This document shows positions 1 to 7,586 of a DNA stretch of 24,302 nucleotides, piece by piece (position 1 is the stretch's first letter; every line of letters begins with the position of its first letter). This DNA comes from Fimenecus sp045655645 (GTDB lineage: Bacteria; Bacillota; Clostridia; Oscillospirales; Acutalibacteraceae), in the NCBI GenBank assembly GCA_045655645.1, contig JAZOPS010000031.1:1-24302 (forward strand). Reading direction: 5' to 3'. Below the pieces are notes generated by a model. The model was not told where the DNA came from and made no database searches. It saw only the letters and a list, made by a program, of their open reading frames with translations. A program made the translations under genes and the position numbers.

Positions 1-660
1 CACTCAGGTACATCATTCGGTCAGGCAGGTTCAACACACCACGCTATCACTGACCTTGCAATTACAAGAGCAATGCCAAACCTTACAGTTATCGTTCCTG
101 CTGACGGTTTTGAAACTGCAAACGCAGTTAACGCAGCTTACGAAAACTTTGGTCCTTACTATATCCGTATCAACCGTGGTTTTGACCGTGTTCTTTATGA
201 AAATCAGGATTACGGCTTTGAAGTTGGTAAGGCTGTTGAAATCTGTGAAGGTACTGATATTACAGTTATCGCTTGTGGTTCTTGCGTATTCCAAGCAAAG
301 CAGGCTGCTGAATTCCTTAAAAACGCTGACGGACTTTCAGTTCGTGTTCTTAATATGCACACAATCAGCCCAATCGACGTTGAAGCAATTCAGAAAGCAA
401 TTTCTGACACAAGAAGAATTATCACAGTTGAAGACCATCTCGTAACTGGCGGCCTTGGTTCAGCAGTAGCTGAAGTTATGGCTCAATACGGTAAGGGCTG
501 TGCATTCAAGATGCTTGGCCATAAGGGCTTTGCTATGATTGGTCTTCACGAAGACATTATGTCAGATGCTGGCATCGATGCTAACGGTATTATCGCTGCA
601 GTTCGTGAAACAATGAATGCAGACTTTGAAGAAGACGACAACTGGGATGATGAAGTTTAA
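1..660 (+). CDS. Transketolase, C-terminal subunit (5' end missing)
   Basis: The reading frame is open from base 1, so the gene starts before the window; 219 residues are visible. Transketolase moves two-carbon ketol units between sugar phosphates in the non-oxidative pentose phosphate pathway, using thiamine diphosphate. The visible start (GSTHHAITDLAITRAMPN) is the end of the pyrimidine-binding domain, with the His-His-Ala and Arg-Ala-x-Pro-Asn signature of the family; the rest is the C-terminal domain. The ATG at 73 is internal, not the start. Many Clostridia encode transketolase as two chains, and I infer this is the second one because a fused enzyme cannot be excluded without upstream sequence. 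It ends in an acidic tail (residues EEDDNWDDEV). The next gene follows after 37 bases without a terminator, so co-transcription is likely. Confidence 0.9.
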   Translation, partial: HSGTSFGQAGSTHHAITDLAITRAMPNLTVIVPADGFETANAVNAAYENFGPYYIRINRGFDRVLYENQDYGFEVGKAVEICEGTDITVIACGSCVFQAKQAAEFLKNADGLSVRVLNMHTISPIDVEAIQKAISDTRRIITVEDHLVTGGLGSAVAEVMAQYGKGCAFKMLGHKGFAMIGLHEDIMSDAGIDANGIIAAVRETMNADFEEDDNWDDEV

Positions 661-697
661 TTTTAAAACCTAATCATTCAGAAAGAGAGTTGATAAT

Positions 698-1504
698 ATG
701 CACGAACAAAATGAACTTTATGCATCAAAAATATTTTTCAATGCTGCATTGCCACTTTTGAAAGTTATTGCAACTGATGTTCCATCTCTCAAAGCTAAGT
801 TTGACAAGCTCACAACTGTTTTACAGGTTAGTGCGCTCGACCCTGAAGCAGAGGGTGGCAAATATGCAACACATTTCATCATCACAGAGGGCGAATGGGA
901 AACAAAGCTCAATGCTGCTCACGAAGCTCCTGATGTTGAACTTGAATTCAAGAGTATTGAAGCAATGAACGCATTCTTCAAAGGCAAGATTGGTCCTAAG
1001 ACTCTTCCAAAAATGAAGGGTGTCGTGAAAAACTTCAGCGCATTCACAGCAATGCTTATGACACTTCTTAAGCTTTCAGACCTTACAGGTGCAACACAAC
1101 CACCAAAAGATGAGGAAACAAAAACTCTTATGGTTAAATGCTTCTTCTATCTCCTTTCAAGTGGTATCAGTCAGCTTAACAAGATGGGTCATACTGAAAT
1201 CAAAGACTGGACTTCAAAGAGCCCTGACCGTGTTTATGCTTTCGCAGTTGACGGTCACCCTGAAGTTGCTGCTTTCATCCGTATCAAAGCAGGTAAATCA
1301 AGAGCAGGTCGTGGCGAATATAAGAGAGCCATGCCTTTCTTCACACTTCGTTTCAACAGCCTTGATTCAGCACTCGGTATCCTTCTTAGTATCGACGATA
1401 TGCTTGAAGCAACAAAAGCAGGCCGTCTTATTATGGACGGTGGCCCTGAATTCGGCGCACAGCTCGGCGGATTTATGCTTGAAGTTGGCGGCTTAGCAAA
1501 ATAA
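698..1504 (+). CDS. SCP2-like domain protein (probable)
   Basis: A 268-residue protein with no signal peptide and no clear membrane segment. The stretch around residues 60-125 (DVELEFKSIEAMNAFFKG, then a Gly-Lys-Ile segment and a Leu/Met-rich helix) resembles the sterol-carrier SCP2 fold, in which a beta sheet leads into a helix over a lipid-binding tunnel. This is a resemblance by eye, so the function stays open. The second half (residues 150-268) contains a Lys/Arg/Gly-rich loop (KAGKSRAGRGEYKRA) and a helical end. The ATG at 698 has a purine-rich ribosome site (GAAAGAGAG) at good spacing. It lies 37 bases behind the transketolase gene, probably in the same transcript, and a strong terminator follows directly. 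Confidence 0.7.
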   Translation: MHEQNELYASKIFFNAALPLLKVIATDVPSLKAKFDKLTTVLQVSALDPEAEGGKYATHFIITEGEWETKLNAAHEAPDVELEFKSIEAMNAFFKGKIGPKTLPKMKGVVKNFSAFTAMLMTLLKLSDLTGATQPPKDEETKTLMVKCFFYLLSSGISQLNKMGHTEIKDWTSKSPDRVYAFAVDGHPEVAAFIRIKAGKSRAGRGEYKRAMPFFTLRFNSLDSALGILLSIDDMLEATKAGRLIMDGGPEFGAQLGGFMLEVGGLAK

Positions 1505-1520
1505 GATTAAACCAAATAAG

Positions 1521-1555
1521 AAAAGCTCGGGTTTAACCCGAGCTTTTTGTTTTAT
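1521..1555 (+). terminator. Intrinsic terminator, convergent
   Basis: AAAGCTCGGG and CCCGAGCTTT arms around a short TTTAA loop (1522-1547), followed by TTTTTGTTTTATT on the plus strand. It ends the transketolase/SCP2 transcript. The reverse strand also has a modest T-run, so it can serve the convergent regulator gene whose stop lies at 1558. A near copy stands at 2646-2680. Confidence 0.9.
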
Positions 1556-1557
1556 TC

Positions 1558-2565
1558 TTATATATGTCTAGATATTTTATAAAGTATTTCTAAAACCGTA
1601 GGACCCCACATGCTGATGATTGGCAAAACTATAAATGTGACTTTTTCTTTTTTGAGTGTTCTTTCTTTGTTTGAACATAGCAACCATACAATAGCGAGAT
1701 TAATACAAAGGAATAAAAAGTCTTCAATAGGTGTCACACAGTTATATGCACCAAATTGCATATAATCAGTTATACCATCAACAACATATCCTAATAAAAC
1801 AGATACCGTTGCAATTATTGCTATAGTTTTAAAAGCCTTTCTACTTTTTTCGATATTTTGTTCAATCGAATTGTTCATAAGAACAACCATAACAAGACAT
1901 GTTAAAACTATTGATATTAAAGAAAGCAACAAATCTACTCCATGGCTTATCCAATATGAAGCATATTCTACATAATCAGACCCTAATGATAAAACCATTG
2001 CTGAAATGGCTGAAATAAAAGTTGTCACACTTTTTGGCACAACAAAGTATATAAACTTATGTTTATTAAAATCGCCAACCAATCCTGATTTTTCAGTTAA
2101 ATACTTTCCAAGTTTAATATAACCCAAAGTGTTAATCAAATTTCCCAATATCAGCACTATATATACATCATCTGCTGAAAATCCAAACAATCCAAGCATG
2201 AATATAATCATCGGTAGAAACAAACCGATTATTAAACCCAGAATTAAATTGCAAGAAATAGACACCTTCAAAAAATATTTGTTTATTTCTTTTGGTGATT
2301 TTTCGGAAACACTTACAGATGGTTTATAAAAAACCTTATCTTTAATATTTTCATCATTGCATACGCCATTAATAAGTTCTTCCGTTGAGATTTCAAATAC
2401 TTCGGCAAGTTTTATAAGCGTTTCAGTTTTAGGAATTGCTGTTCCTGTCTCCCATTTTGAAACCGCTTTATTTGAAACGCCAAGAATTGCACCAAGTTCT
2501 TTCTGTGACAATCCCTTTTGTGTTCTCAACTCATATATTCTGTTAGACAGTTCATAATTTGCCAT
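1558..2565 (-). CDS. XRE-family regulator with C-terminal multi-pass membrane domain (copy 1)
   Basis: 335 residues. Residues 5-60 form a well-kept XRE/Cro helix-turn-helix (RTQKGLSQKELGAILGVSNK, then AVSKWETG, IPKTETLIKLAEVF), which should bind an operator. A charged linker (residues 65-95) leads to about seven hydrophobic segments between residue 98 and the end, so the DNA-binding domain would be tethered to the cytoplasmic face of the membrane. The neighbour at 2681-3652 is a paralogue: both share a GLxGD loop followed by KxxFxYxVxP, a RKAxxxxxAII segment and a LPIIS motif near the C terminus. The ATG follows a good site (GAAAGGAAG). Its own promoter (2587-2615) carries a palindrome, which suggests autoregulation. 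The family is known; what signal the membrane part reads is unknown. Confidence 0.85.
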   Translation of the reverse strand: MANYELSNRIYELRTQKGLSQKELGAILGVSNKAVSKWETGTAIPKTETLIKLAEVFEISTEELINGVCNDENIKDKVFYKPSVSVSEKSPKEINKYFLKVSISCNLILGLIIGLFLPMIIFMLGLFGFSADDVYIVLILGNLINTLGYIKLGKYLTEKSGLVGDFNKHKFIYFVVPKSVTTFISAISAMVLSLGSDYVEYASYWISHGVDLLLSLISIVLTCLVMVVLMNNSIEQNIEKSRKAFKTIAIIATVSVLLGYVVDGITDYMQFGAYNCVTPIEDFLFLCINLAIVWLLCSNKERTLKKEKVTFIVLPIISMWGPTVLEILYKISRHI

Positions 2566-2586
2566 AAGAATCTTCCTTTCATAAAA

Positions 2587-2615
2587 ATTTTAACACACAG
2601 GTGTTTTTATGGCAA
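2587..2615 (-). promoter_or_regulatory. Sigma-A promoter of XRE-membrane gene copy 1 with overlapping palindrome
   Basis: On the minus strand: -35 TTGCCA (2615-2610), 17-base spacer, extended -10 TGTTAAAAT with TAAAAT at 2592-2587. An inverted repeat AACAC-ACAG-GTGTT (2592-2605) fills the spacer next to the -10 box, a typical position for an XRE operator. Confidence 0.7.
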
Positions 2616-2645
2616 GAAATAAAAATCTAATATTGGTAGAACTTG

Positions 2646-2680
2646 AAAAAAGCTCGGTTTTAAACCGAGCTTTTTGTTTT
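2646..2680 (-). terminator. Intrinsic terminator behind XRE-membrane copy 2
   Basis: AAAGCTCGG and CCGAGCTTT arms around TTTTAAA, about 6 bases past the stop codon of the 2681-3652 gene on the minus strand, with a run of six T after the stem on that strand. It separates the two paralogues. The stem is almost identical to the one at 1521-1550. Confidence 0.85.
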
Positions 2681-3652
2681 TTACAAACTGATTATATCAA
2701 ACAACAATGTATCAACAATACTTATTATTGGCAAGATTTCAAATGCAAAACTTTCTTTGTTCTTGTTGCTATCTTTTGCGAAATAAATAAGCCATGCAAC
2801 TGCAATATAAATGCCATAAACAAAGATTCTTCTGATTATCGCATTGTATGTTGGATATTGCTCTAAACTGTTTGCATATATGGTAAGTGCATAAGCCAAT
2901 ATAGAAGATATTGTTACAATAATCGCCATTGTTTTATGTCTTTTAGCCTTGCGAGCTGCATCATCCATAACTGCTGCATTCAAAAGACTTGCCATTACAA
3001 GTGCCACAAGCACCATTGAGATTACAGAAATAACAAATGTTACACTATATGCAATTGGAATCATATAATAATTTGACTCATCAGCTATTGATTGTTTGTA
3101 AGCTATGGTTGTAATAAGTGCTGTAATAATTGATATAGCTGCAACTACACCTGATGGAATCACTTCATATAAATATCTGTATTTATAAATGTCACCTTTT
3201 AATCCCGTTTTCTTCATAATGTGTTTTGCAAACATATTGCAATAAATAATTATCGCAACCACCCCAAAGGCACCGTCAGCAATATCAAAAATATGTTCAA
3301 ATACAGTTAACCCAAGTGCACCTGCATTTAAGCTAATAACTGGTGTTAGAACCATTCTAATCCACATTGGAATACTAATCACAAAACTAAACAGAAATTG
3401 CCAAATAAGTGATGTTTTAAAAAAGTATGATTTTAAATTTTTAATAGGTTTGATTGGTTGCTCTATCTTTTCTCCTGAAAAATAATTTTCGGGAAGATTA
3501 TATGCCACAATCAACTTCTCCACAATATAATCGGGAATACCGTTAAGCGTTTCAATTTTTGAAAGTTCTTCTTCGCTGATGCCTATTGCTTCTGCAACAT
3601 CTTTTAGATATAACCCTTTTTCTGCTCTGAATTGAATTAAAGTTTTTGCCAT
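2681..3652 (-). CDS. XRE-family regulator with C-terminal multi-pass membrane domain (copy 2)
   Basis: 323 residues from the ATG at 3652; an upstream in-frame ATG at 3682 is rejected because AAGGAGGG sits 6-7 bases before 3652. Residues 1-58 are an XRE-like helix-turn-helix (RAEKGLYLKDVAEAIGISEE, then ELSKIETLNGIP), more divergent than copy 1: the usual Ser-Gln of helix 2 is Tyr-Leu. After a linker, about seven hydrophobic segments run from residue 75 to the end. The membrane part aligns by eye with copy 1 (GLKGDIYKYRYLYEVIP, RKAKRHKTMAII, LPIIS). The pair therefore looks like an old tandem duplication whose DNA-binding halves have diverged more than the membrane halves. It is divergently transcribed from the pseudouridine synthase gene. 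Confidence 0.82.
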   Translation of the reverse strand: MAKTLIQFRAEKGLYLKDVAEAIGISEEELSKIETLNGIPDYIVEKLIVAYNLPENYFSGEKIEQPIKPIKNLKSYFFKTSLIWQFLFSFVISIPMWIRMVLTPVISLNAGALGLTVFEHIFDIADGAFGVVAIIIYCNMFAKHIMKKTGLKGDIYKYRYLYEVIPSGVVAAISIITALITTIAYKQSIADESNYYMIPIAYSVTFVISVISMVLVALVMASLLNAAVMDDAARKAKRHKTMAIIVTISSILAYALTIYANSLEQYPTYNAIIRRIFVYGIYIAVAWLIYFAKDSNKNKESFAFEILPIISIVDTLLFDIISL

Positions 3653-3680
3653 AATAACCCTCCTTTTCCTTTGTAATTTC

Positions 3681-3710
3681 AATATATCATATAAAGATGC
3701 GAATTGTCAA
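3681..3710 (-). promoter_or_regulatory. Sigma-A promoter of XRE-membrane gene copy 2
   Basis: Minus strand -35 TTGACA (3710-3705), 18-base spacer, -10 TATATT (3686-3681). A perfect palindrome AATTG-T-CAATT (3702-3712) covers the -35 box and could be an operator. The start would lie near 3674, giving a leader of about 20 bases with the AGGAGG site. Confidence 0.7.
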
Positions 3711-3729
3711 TTGTGCATATTACAAGAAA

Positions 3730-3755
3730 AAGTACAATCATTTTTGGTTGTACTT
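3730..3755. repeat. Perfect inverted repeat between divergent promoters
   Basis: AAGTACAA and TTGTACTT arms; with the inner bases (one T-G wobble) an 11-bp hairpin with a TTTT loop forms. On the minus strand the stem is followed by TTTCTT, so it might stop transcription running leftwards out of the pseudouridine synthase gene. It could equally be an operator shared by the two divergent genes. Confidence 0.6.
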
Positions 3756-3781
3756 ACAAACTATGTTTTTTATTTTTAATC

Positions 3782-3810
3782 TTCATATTATGCTCTTTTT
3801 ATGTTATAAT
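3782..3810 (+). promoter_or_regulatory. Promoter placing transcription start at the pseudouridine synthase ATG
   Basis: Extended -10 TGTTATAAT with TATAAT at 3805-3810, and TTCATA (4 of 6) 17 bases upstream at 3782-3787. Position +1 would be at about 3817, the A of the start codon, so the mRNA would have no leader. Confidence 0.6.
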
Positions 3811-3816
3811 GCAAGC

Positions 3817-4692
3817 ATGGAAAGATATTTGAAATATAAAATTACAGAAAAATATGATGGTGAGCGAGTGTTGACCTTTTTGAAAGATGAAATCGAAGCA
3901 TCTGCAAGGCTTATTCGTCACCTTAAAAACATACCTGATGGAATCACTTGTAACGGTGAGCATATTCGCACCGTTGATATTCTTCATTCGGGAGATTTGT
4001 TGTGCATTCATTTGCCCGAGCAAAAGGACCACAAGCACACAATTGTTGACCCCATGCCCTATGATTTAACTATTCTCTATGAAGACGACGATTTGCTCAT
4101 TGTTGACAAACCTGCAGGGTTGCCTTTGCACCCGTCACACAACCATCAAGGTGATACTCTCGCCAACGCCGTGTCATATCACTTGCAAAAGCAAGGTAAA
4201 GAAGCAGTTTTTCGTTCTGTGGGACGCCTTGACCGTGGCACTTCGGGTGTTGTAATTTGTGCACTTAACAAATATACTGCTGCACGACTTTCAGGCAAGG
4301 TTTATAAAGAATATTACGCTGTCTGTGAAGGTGTTTATGAAGGCGAAGGTATTATTGATAAACCCATTTATCGTCCTGACCCAATACTTACAATTCGTAC
4401 AGTTGACCCACGCGGTGAGCAAGCAATTACAGAATGGAAAGCCGTTTCAAATCATAATGGTCGCACACTTTTGCATATTCATTTAGTAACAGGTAGAACA
4501 CATCAAATAAGAGTGCATTTTTCATCACTTGGCACACCTTTAACAGGTGACACCATGTATGGCACTCCCCGTGACGATATTTCCCGTCAGGCACTTCATT
4601 GTTGTTATTGCAGATTCAATCATCCTGTCACCAATGAAGAAATTGAAATCAGTTCTCCGCTTCCAGAAGATATTGCACAATTTGTCAAATAA
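3817..4692 (+). CDS. RluA-family 23S rRNA/tRNA pseudouridine synthase
   Basis: 291 residues. It converts specific uridines in rRNA or tRNA to pseudouridine. Residues 1-65 form an S4-like RNA-binding domain (ITEKYDGERVLTFLKDE, RLIRHLKNIPDGI, then a Gly-Asp turn). The catalytic domain carries the family signature VGRLDRGTSGVV with the catalytic Asp, followed by a GRTHQIRVHF motif and the LTGDTMYG motif. The frame is open back to 3697, but the extra 40 residues are hydrophobic, unlike family members, and cross a TATAAT promoter, so ATG 3817 is chosen. No Shine-Dalgarno sequence precedes it. The exact target base cannot be told from sequence; RluD/YlyB-type and other RluA subgroups share these motifs. 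The next gene has its own promoter. Confidence 0.9.
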   Translation: MERYLKYKITEKYDGERVLTFLKDEIEASARLIRHLKNIPDGITCNGEHIRTVDILHSGDLLCIHLPEQKDHKHTIVDPMPYDLTILYEDDDLLIVDKPAGLPLHPSHNHQGDTLANAVSYHLQKQGKEAVFRSVGRLDRGTSGVVICALNKYTAARLSGKVYKEYYAVCEGVYEGEGIIDKPIYRPDPILTIRTVDPRGEQAITEWKAVSNHNGRTLLHIHLVTGRTHQIRVHFSSLGTPLTGDTMYGTPRDDISRQALHCCYCRFNHPVTNEEIEISSPLPEDIAQFVK

Positions 4693-4711
4693 ATGTATTT
4701 TTTGAACTCTA

Positions 4712-4740
4712 TTGTAAAAAAACGATTATTATGATAAAAT
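4712..4740 (+). promoter_or_regulatory. Promoter of the PlsC-like acyltransferase gene
   Basis: TTGTAA (4712-4717), 17-base spacer, extended -10 TGATAAAAT with TAAAAT at 4735-4740. The ribosome site AGGTGG (4757-4762) and GTG start follow. Confidence 0.55.
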
Positions 4741-4769
4741 AAATATAATTCCTAATAGGTGGTGATTTT

Positions 4770-6065
4770 GTGAACGAAGTTAAAGATTATATAGTTTATC
4801 CTGAAGACAAAAAAATAGTTGTTCCTCCTATTATACCTAAAAAGCAAGATAATTTCTATACTGGTGTTATCTATAATATATCACGCTTTATTCTTAAGTT
4901 TATTGTTCGTGGTGGTAGCAAACTTGAAAAAATCAATGTTGATGGTCTTAAACCACCTTATATCGTTCTTTGCAATCACAATCAATTTGTTGACTTCTTT
5001 GTAAGTTTCAAAGCTTTGCATCCATACAAATTCAATAATATTGCTACTCTTGATGGCTTTGTTGGATTTGAAAAGATTATGACAGAAATCGGTTGTGCTT
5101 GTCACCGCAAATTCACAACTGATATAAGCCTTATTCGTGCTTGTCACAAAATTCTTCACGAATATGGTGATATTCTCTGCATGTACCCTGAAGCAAGATA
5201 TTCGAATGTGGGTACAACCGGAATCATCCCTGATGTTGTTGGCAAACTTATTAAGAAAAACAAAGTTCCTGTTGTTGTAATTCTTAATCACGGGCATTAT
5301 CTCAACGCACCATTCTGGGATTTCAGACAATACAGAAAAGTTCCATTCCGTTCAACTATGAAGCAGATTCTCACAGTTGAACAAATTGAAAATATGACCG
5401 CTGACGAAATCAACCAAGTAATCCGTGAAGAAATGTATTATGACGACCACGCGTGGCAAAAAGAGAATAATATTAAGATTACTGAAAATTTTAGAGCAGA
5501 TGGTCTTAATAAAGTTCTTTATAAATGCCCACATTGTATGAGTGAAGGCAAAACCGTTGGTAAGGGCATTTATCTCACTTGTGAAGAATGTGGCAAAAAA
5601 TGGGAAATGACCGAACTTGGTGAAATGAAAGCAGTGGATGGTGAAACTGAATTTTCACATATCCCTGACTGGTATGAATGGGAAAGAGAATGTGTTCGAG
5701 AAGAAATTCTTGATGGTACATATCATTTTGAAGATGATGTTCATGTTCATTCTTTGCCCGGTATTGAGTTTATTGACATCGGCAAGGCTCATGTGACCCA
5801 CGACCTTAAAAATGGATTTATAATCGAAGGTAATTATAATAATAACGATTATAGAATTCAGCGCCAGACAAAAACTCTTTACACATTACATAATGAGTTT
5901 TTGTTCAAGAAGCTTGGCAAAATTGACTGTTTTGATGTTTCAGTTAAAGACGATTCATTCTATTGCATTCCATCTAAAAAAGATGTTGTTACAAAACTTA
6001 TGTTAGCAACAGAAGAAATGTATAAAATCGCAACTGAAAAGAAAGAAACCATTGCAACAAAATAA
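4770..6065 (+). CDS. PlsC-like 1-acylglycerol-3-phosphate acyltransferase with C-terminal zinc ribbon
   Basis: 431 residues from a GTG start with AGGTGG upstream. PlsC-type enzymes add an acyl chain to lysophosphatidic acid at the inner membrane face. Acyltransferase motif I, His-x4-Asp, is at H70-D75 (NHNQFVD), and the glycerophosphate-binding motif is present as YPEAR (139-143) in place of the usual PEG. Residues 35-47 are a hydrophobic membrane-associating segment. Past residue 250 there is a second part not typical of PlsC: a four-cysteine zinc ribbon with CPHC (C253, C256) and CEEC (C271, C274), then an acidic, Trp-rich region and a beta-rich tail (about 330-415). The family assignment is sound, but the actual acceptor is uncertain. 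A terminator follows. Confidence 0.85.
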   Translation: MNEVKDYIVYPEDKKIVVPPIIPKKQDNFYTGVIYNISRFILKFIVRGGSKLEKINVDGLKPPYIVLCNHNQFVDFFVSFKALHPYKFNNIATLDGFVGFEKIMTEIGCACHRKFTTDISLIRACHKILHEYGDILCMYPEARYSNVGTTGIIPDVVGKLIKKNKVPVVVILNHGHYLNAPFWDFRQYRKVPFRSTMKQILTVEQIENMTADEINQVIREEMYYDDHAWQKENNIKITENFRADGLNKVLYKCPHCMSEGKTVGKGIYLTCEECGKKWEMTELGEMKAVDGETEFSHIPDWYEWERECVREEILDGTYHFEDDVHVHSLPGIEFIDIGKAHVTHDLKNGFIIEGNYNNNDYRIQRQTKTLYTLHNEFLFKKLGKIDCFDVSVKDDSFYCIPSKKDVVTKLMLATEEMYKIATEKKETIATK

Positions 6066-6077
6066 AGCATAAAAATA

Positions 6078-6110
6078 AACCCTACCGAGTTCGGTAGGGT
6101 TTTCGTTTTG
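6078..6110. terminator. Bidirectional intrinsic terminator
   Basis: AACCCTACCGA and TCGGTAGGGTT arms (6078-6101) followed by TTTCGTTTTG on the plus strand; the minus strand has TTTATTTTTATG after the stem. It lies between the convergent acyltransferase and proS genes and can serve both. Confidence 0.88.
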
Positions 6111-6116
6111 CTATTA

Positions 6117-7553
6117 TTAATAAGCTTTGCCCCAATAGAGCATTTTTTCAGCTGGTTTGCCACAGCAAACGCAAGTTCCGCCAATTTTTTCTTGAACAAA
6201 TGGAATACAACGAGATGTAACACCTGCTTGTTCTTTAAGAGCATCTTCACACTCTCTATCACCACACCACATAGCTTTGATGAAGCCTGGTTTGTTTTCT
6301 GCAATGTCAATCATTTCATCCATATTATTTGCAACATAAGTCATATTGCTTCTGCGTTCAAGTGCTGAATTGTAAAGTCCGTCATGAACCAACTGAATAA
6401 GTTCAGGAATCTTTGTTTCAAGTTCATCGAGAGATACAAAATACTTTTCTCTTGTATCACGACGAACAATAACGCACTGATTGTTTTCAATATCACGAGG
6501 ACCGAGTTCAAGACGAAGTGGAACACCCTTCATTTCGTATTCAGCGTATTTCCAACCTGGTGAATTGTCGCTCAAATCAATCTTTGCACGGCAAATCTTC
6601 TTAAGATTTTCATAAACTTCAGTTGCCTTTTCTTTAACACCTGGCTTATGAGAAGCAACAGGAATAACAACAATCTGAATTGGTGCGATTTTAGGTGGCA
6701 ACACAAGACCATTATCATCACCGTGAGTCATAATGAGAGCACCGATAAGACGAGTTGTGCAACCCCATGATGTCTGGAATGGGTGCTTTAACTTGTTGTC
6801 TTTATCTTGGAACTGAATTCCAAAAGCCTTTGCAAATCCATCACCAAAATAGTGGCTTGTTGCAGACTGCAATGCTTTACCATCGTGCATAAGAGCTTCG
6901 ATTGTGTATGTATCTTCTGCACCTGCAAATCTTTCTTTTGCAGTTTTAACACCCTTAACAACAGGCATTGCAAGATAGTTTTCACAGAAGTCTGCATAAA
7001 CATTTAACATTCTGATTGTTTCTTCTTGTGCCTCTTCTGCTGTTGCGTGGATTGTGTGACCTTCTTGCCATAAGAATTCTCTTGTTCTAAGGAATGGTCT
7101 TGTAGTCTTTTCCCAACGAACAACAGAAACCCATTGATTATAGAGTTTTGGCAAATCACGATATGATTGGATTATATTTGCATAGTGTTCACAGAAAAGT
7201 GTTTCAGAAGTAGGTCGAACACAAAGACGCTCTTCGAGTTTTTCACTACCACCATGAGTTACCCAAGCAACTTCAGGTGCAAATCCTTCAACATGGTCCT
7301 TTTCTTTATTGAGAAGACTCTCTGGGATAAACATTGGCATACAAACATTTTCATGCCCTGTTTCTTTGAACATTCCGTCAAGAGTTTTCTGAATATTTTC
7401 CCAAATTGCATAACCATAAGGTCGAATAACCATGCAACCTTTTACACTTGTATATTCAACCAATTCTGCTTTTTTAACAACGTCGGTATACCATTTGGCA
7501 AAATCCACGTCCATTGAAGTAATTTCTTCAACCATCTTTTTTTGTTCAGCCAT
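6117..7553 (-). CDS. proS: Prolyl-tRNA synthetase, archaeal/eukaryotic type with zinc-binding tail
   Basis: 478 residues. It charges tRNA-Pro with proline. The class II motifs are clear: RPTSETLF (113-120) for proline and ATP, motif 2 RPFLRTREFLWQEGHT (152-167), and a late GALIMTHGDDNGLVLPP segment of motif 3. The anticodon-binding domain starts near residue 300. The C-terminal domain has zinc ligands C430, C435 and a cluster at C461-C464, and the chain ends in Tyr, as in archaeal-type ProS. It lacks the editing insertion of the E. coli-type enzyme. The site GGAAGAAG precedes the ATG. It is the last gene of the minus-strand cluster; a hairpin separates it from the acyl carrier protein, and a TATAAT box (7583-7578) might give a weak promoter of its own. 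No T-box fits in the 73-base gap. Confidence 0.97.
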   Translation of the reverse strand: MAEQKKMVEEITSMDVDFAKWYTDVVKKAELVEYTSVKGCMVIRPYGYAIWENIQKTLDGMFKETGHENVCMPMFIPESLLNKEKDHVEGFAPEVAWVTHGGSEKLEERLCVRPTSETLFCEHYANIIQSYRDLPKLYNQWVSVVRWEKTTRPFLRTREFLWQEGHTIHATAEEAQEETIRMLNVYADFCENYLAMPVVKGVKTAKERFAGAEDTYTIEALMHDGKALQSATSHYFGDGFAKAFGIQFQDKDNKLKHPFQTSWGCTTRLIGALIMTHGDDNGLVLPPKIAPIQIVVIPVASHKPGVKEKATEVYENLKKICRAKIDLSDNSPGWKYAEYEMKGVPLRLELGPRDIENNQCVIVRRDTREKYFVSLDELETKIPELIQLVHDGLYNSALERRSNMTYVANNMDEMIDIAENKPGFIKAMWCGDRECEDALKEQAGVTSRCIPFVQEKIGGTCVCCGKPAEKMLYWGKAY

Positions 7554-7586
7554 TTTTCTTCTTCCTTACATATACTTATTATAAAA

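Noticed and set aside
2609..2866. 85-codon plus-strand frame between the two regulators
   Set aside because: It runs through the terminator at 2646-2680 and into regulator copy 2 in antisense; no ribosome site.
1558..3652. Mobile element carrying the two regulators
   Set aside because: No transposase, integrase, flanking direct repeats or tRNA end is visible; tandem duplication explains the layout.
3697..3816. N-terminal extension of the pseudouridine synthase
   Set aside because: The extra 40 residues are unlike the family and cover a hairpin and a TATAAT promoter.
5960..6310. 116-codon open frame on the minus strand spanning the end of proS
   Set aside because: It is a shadow of proS and the acyltransferase gene and crosses the terminator between them.
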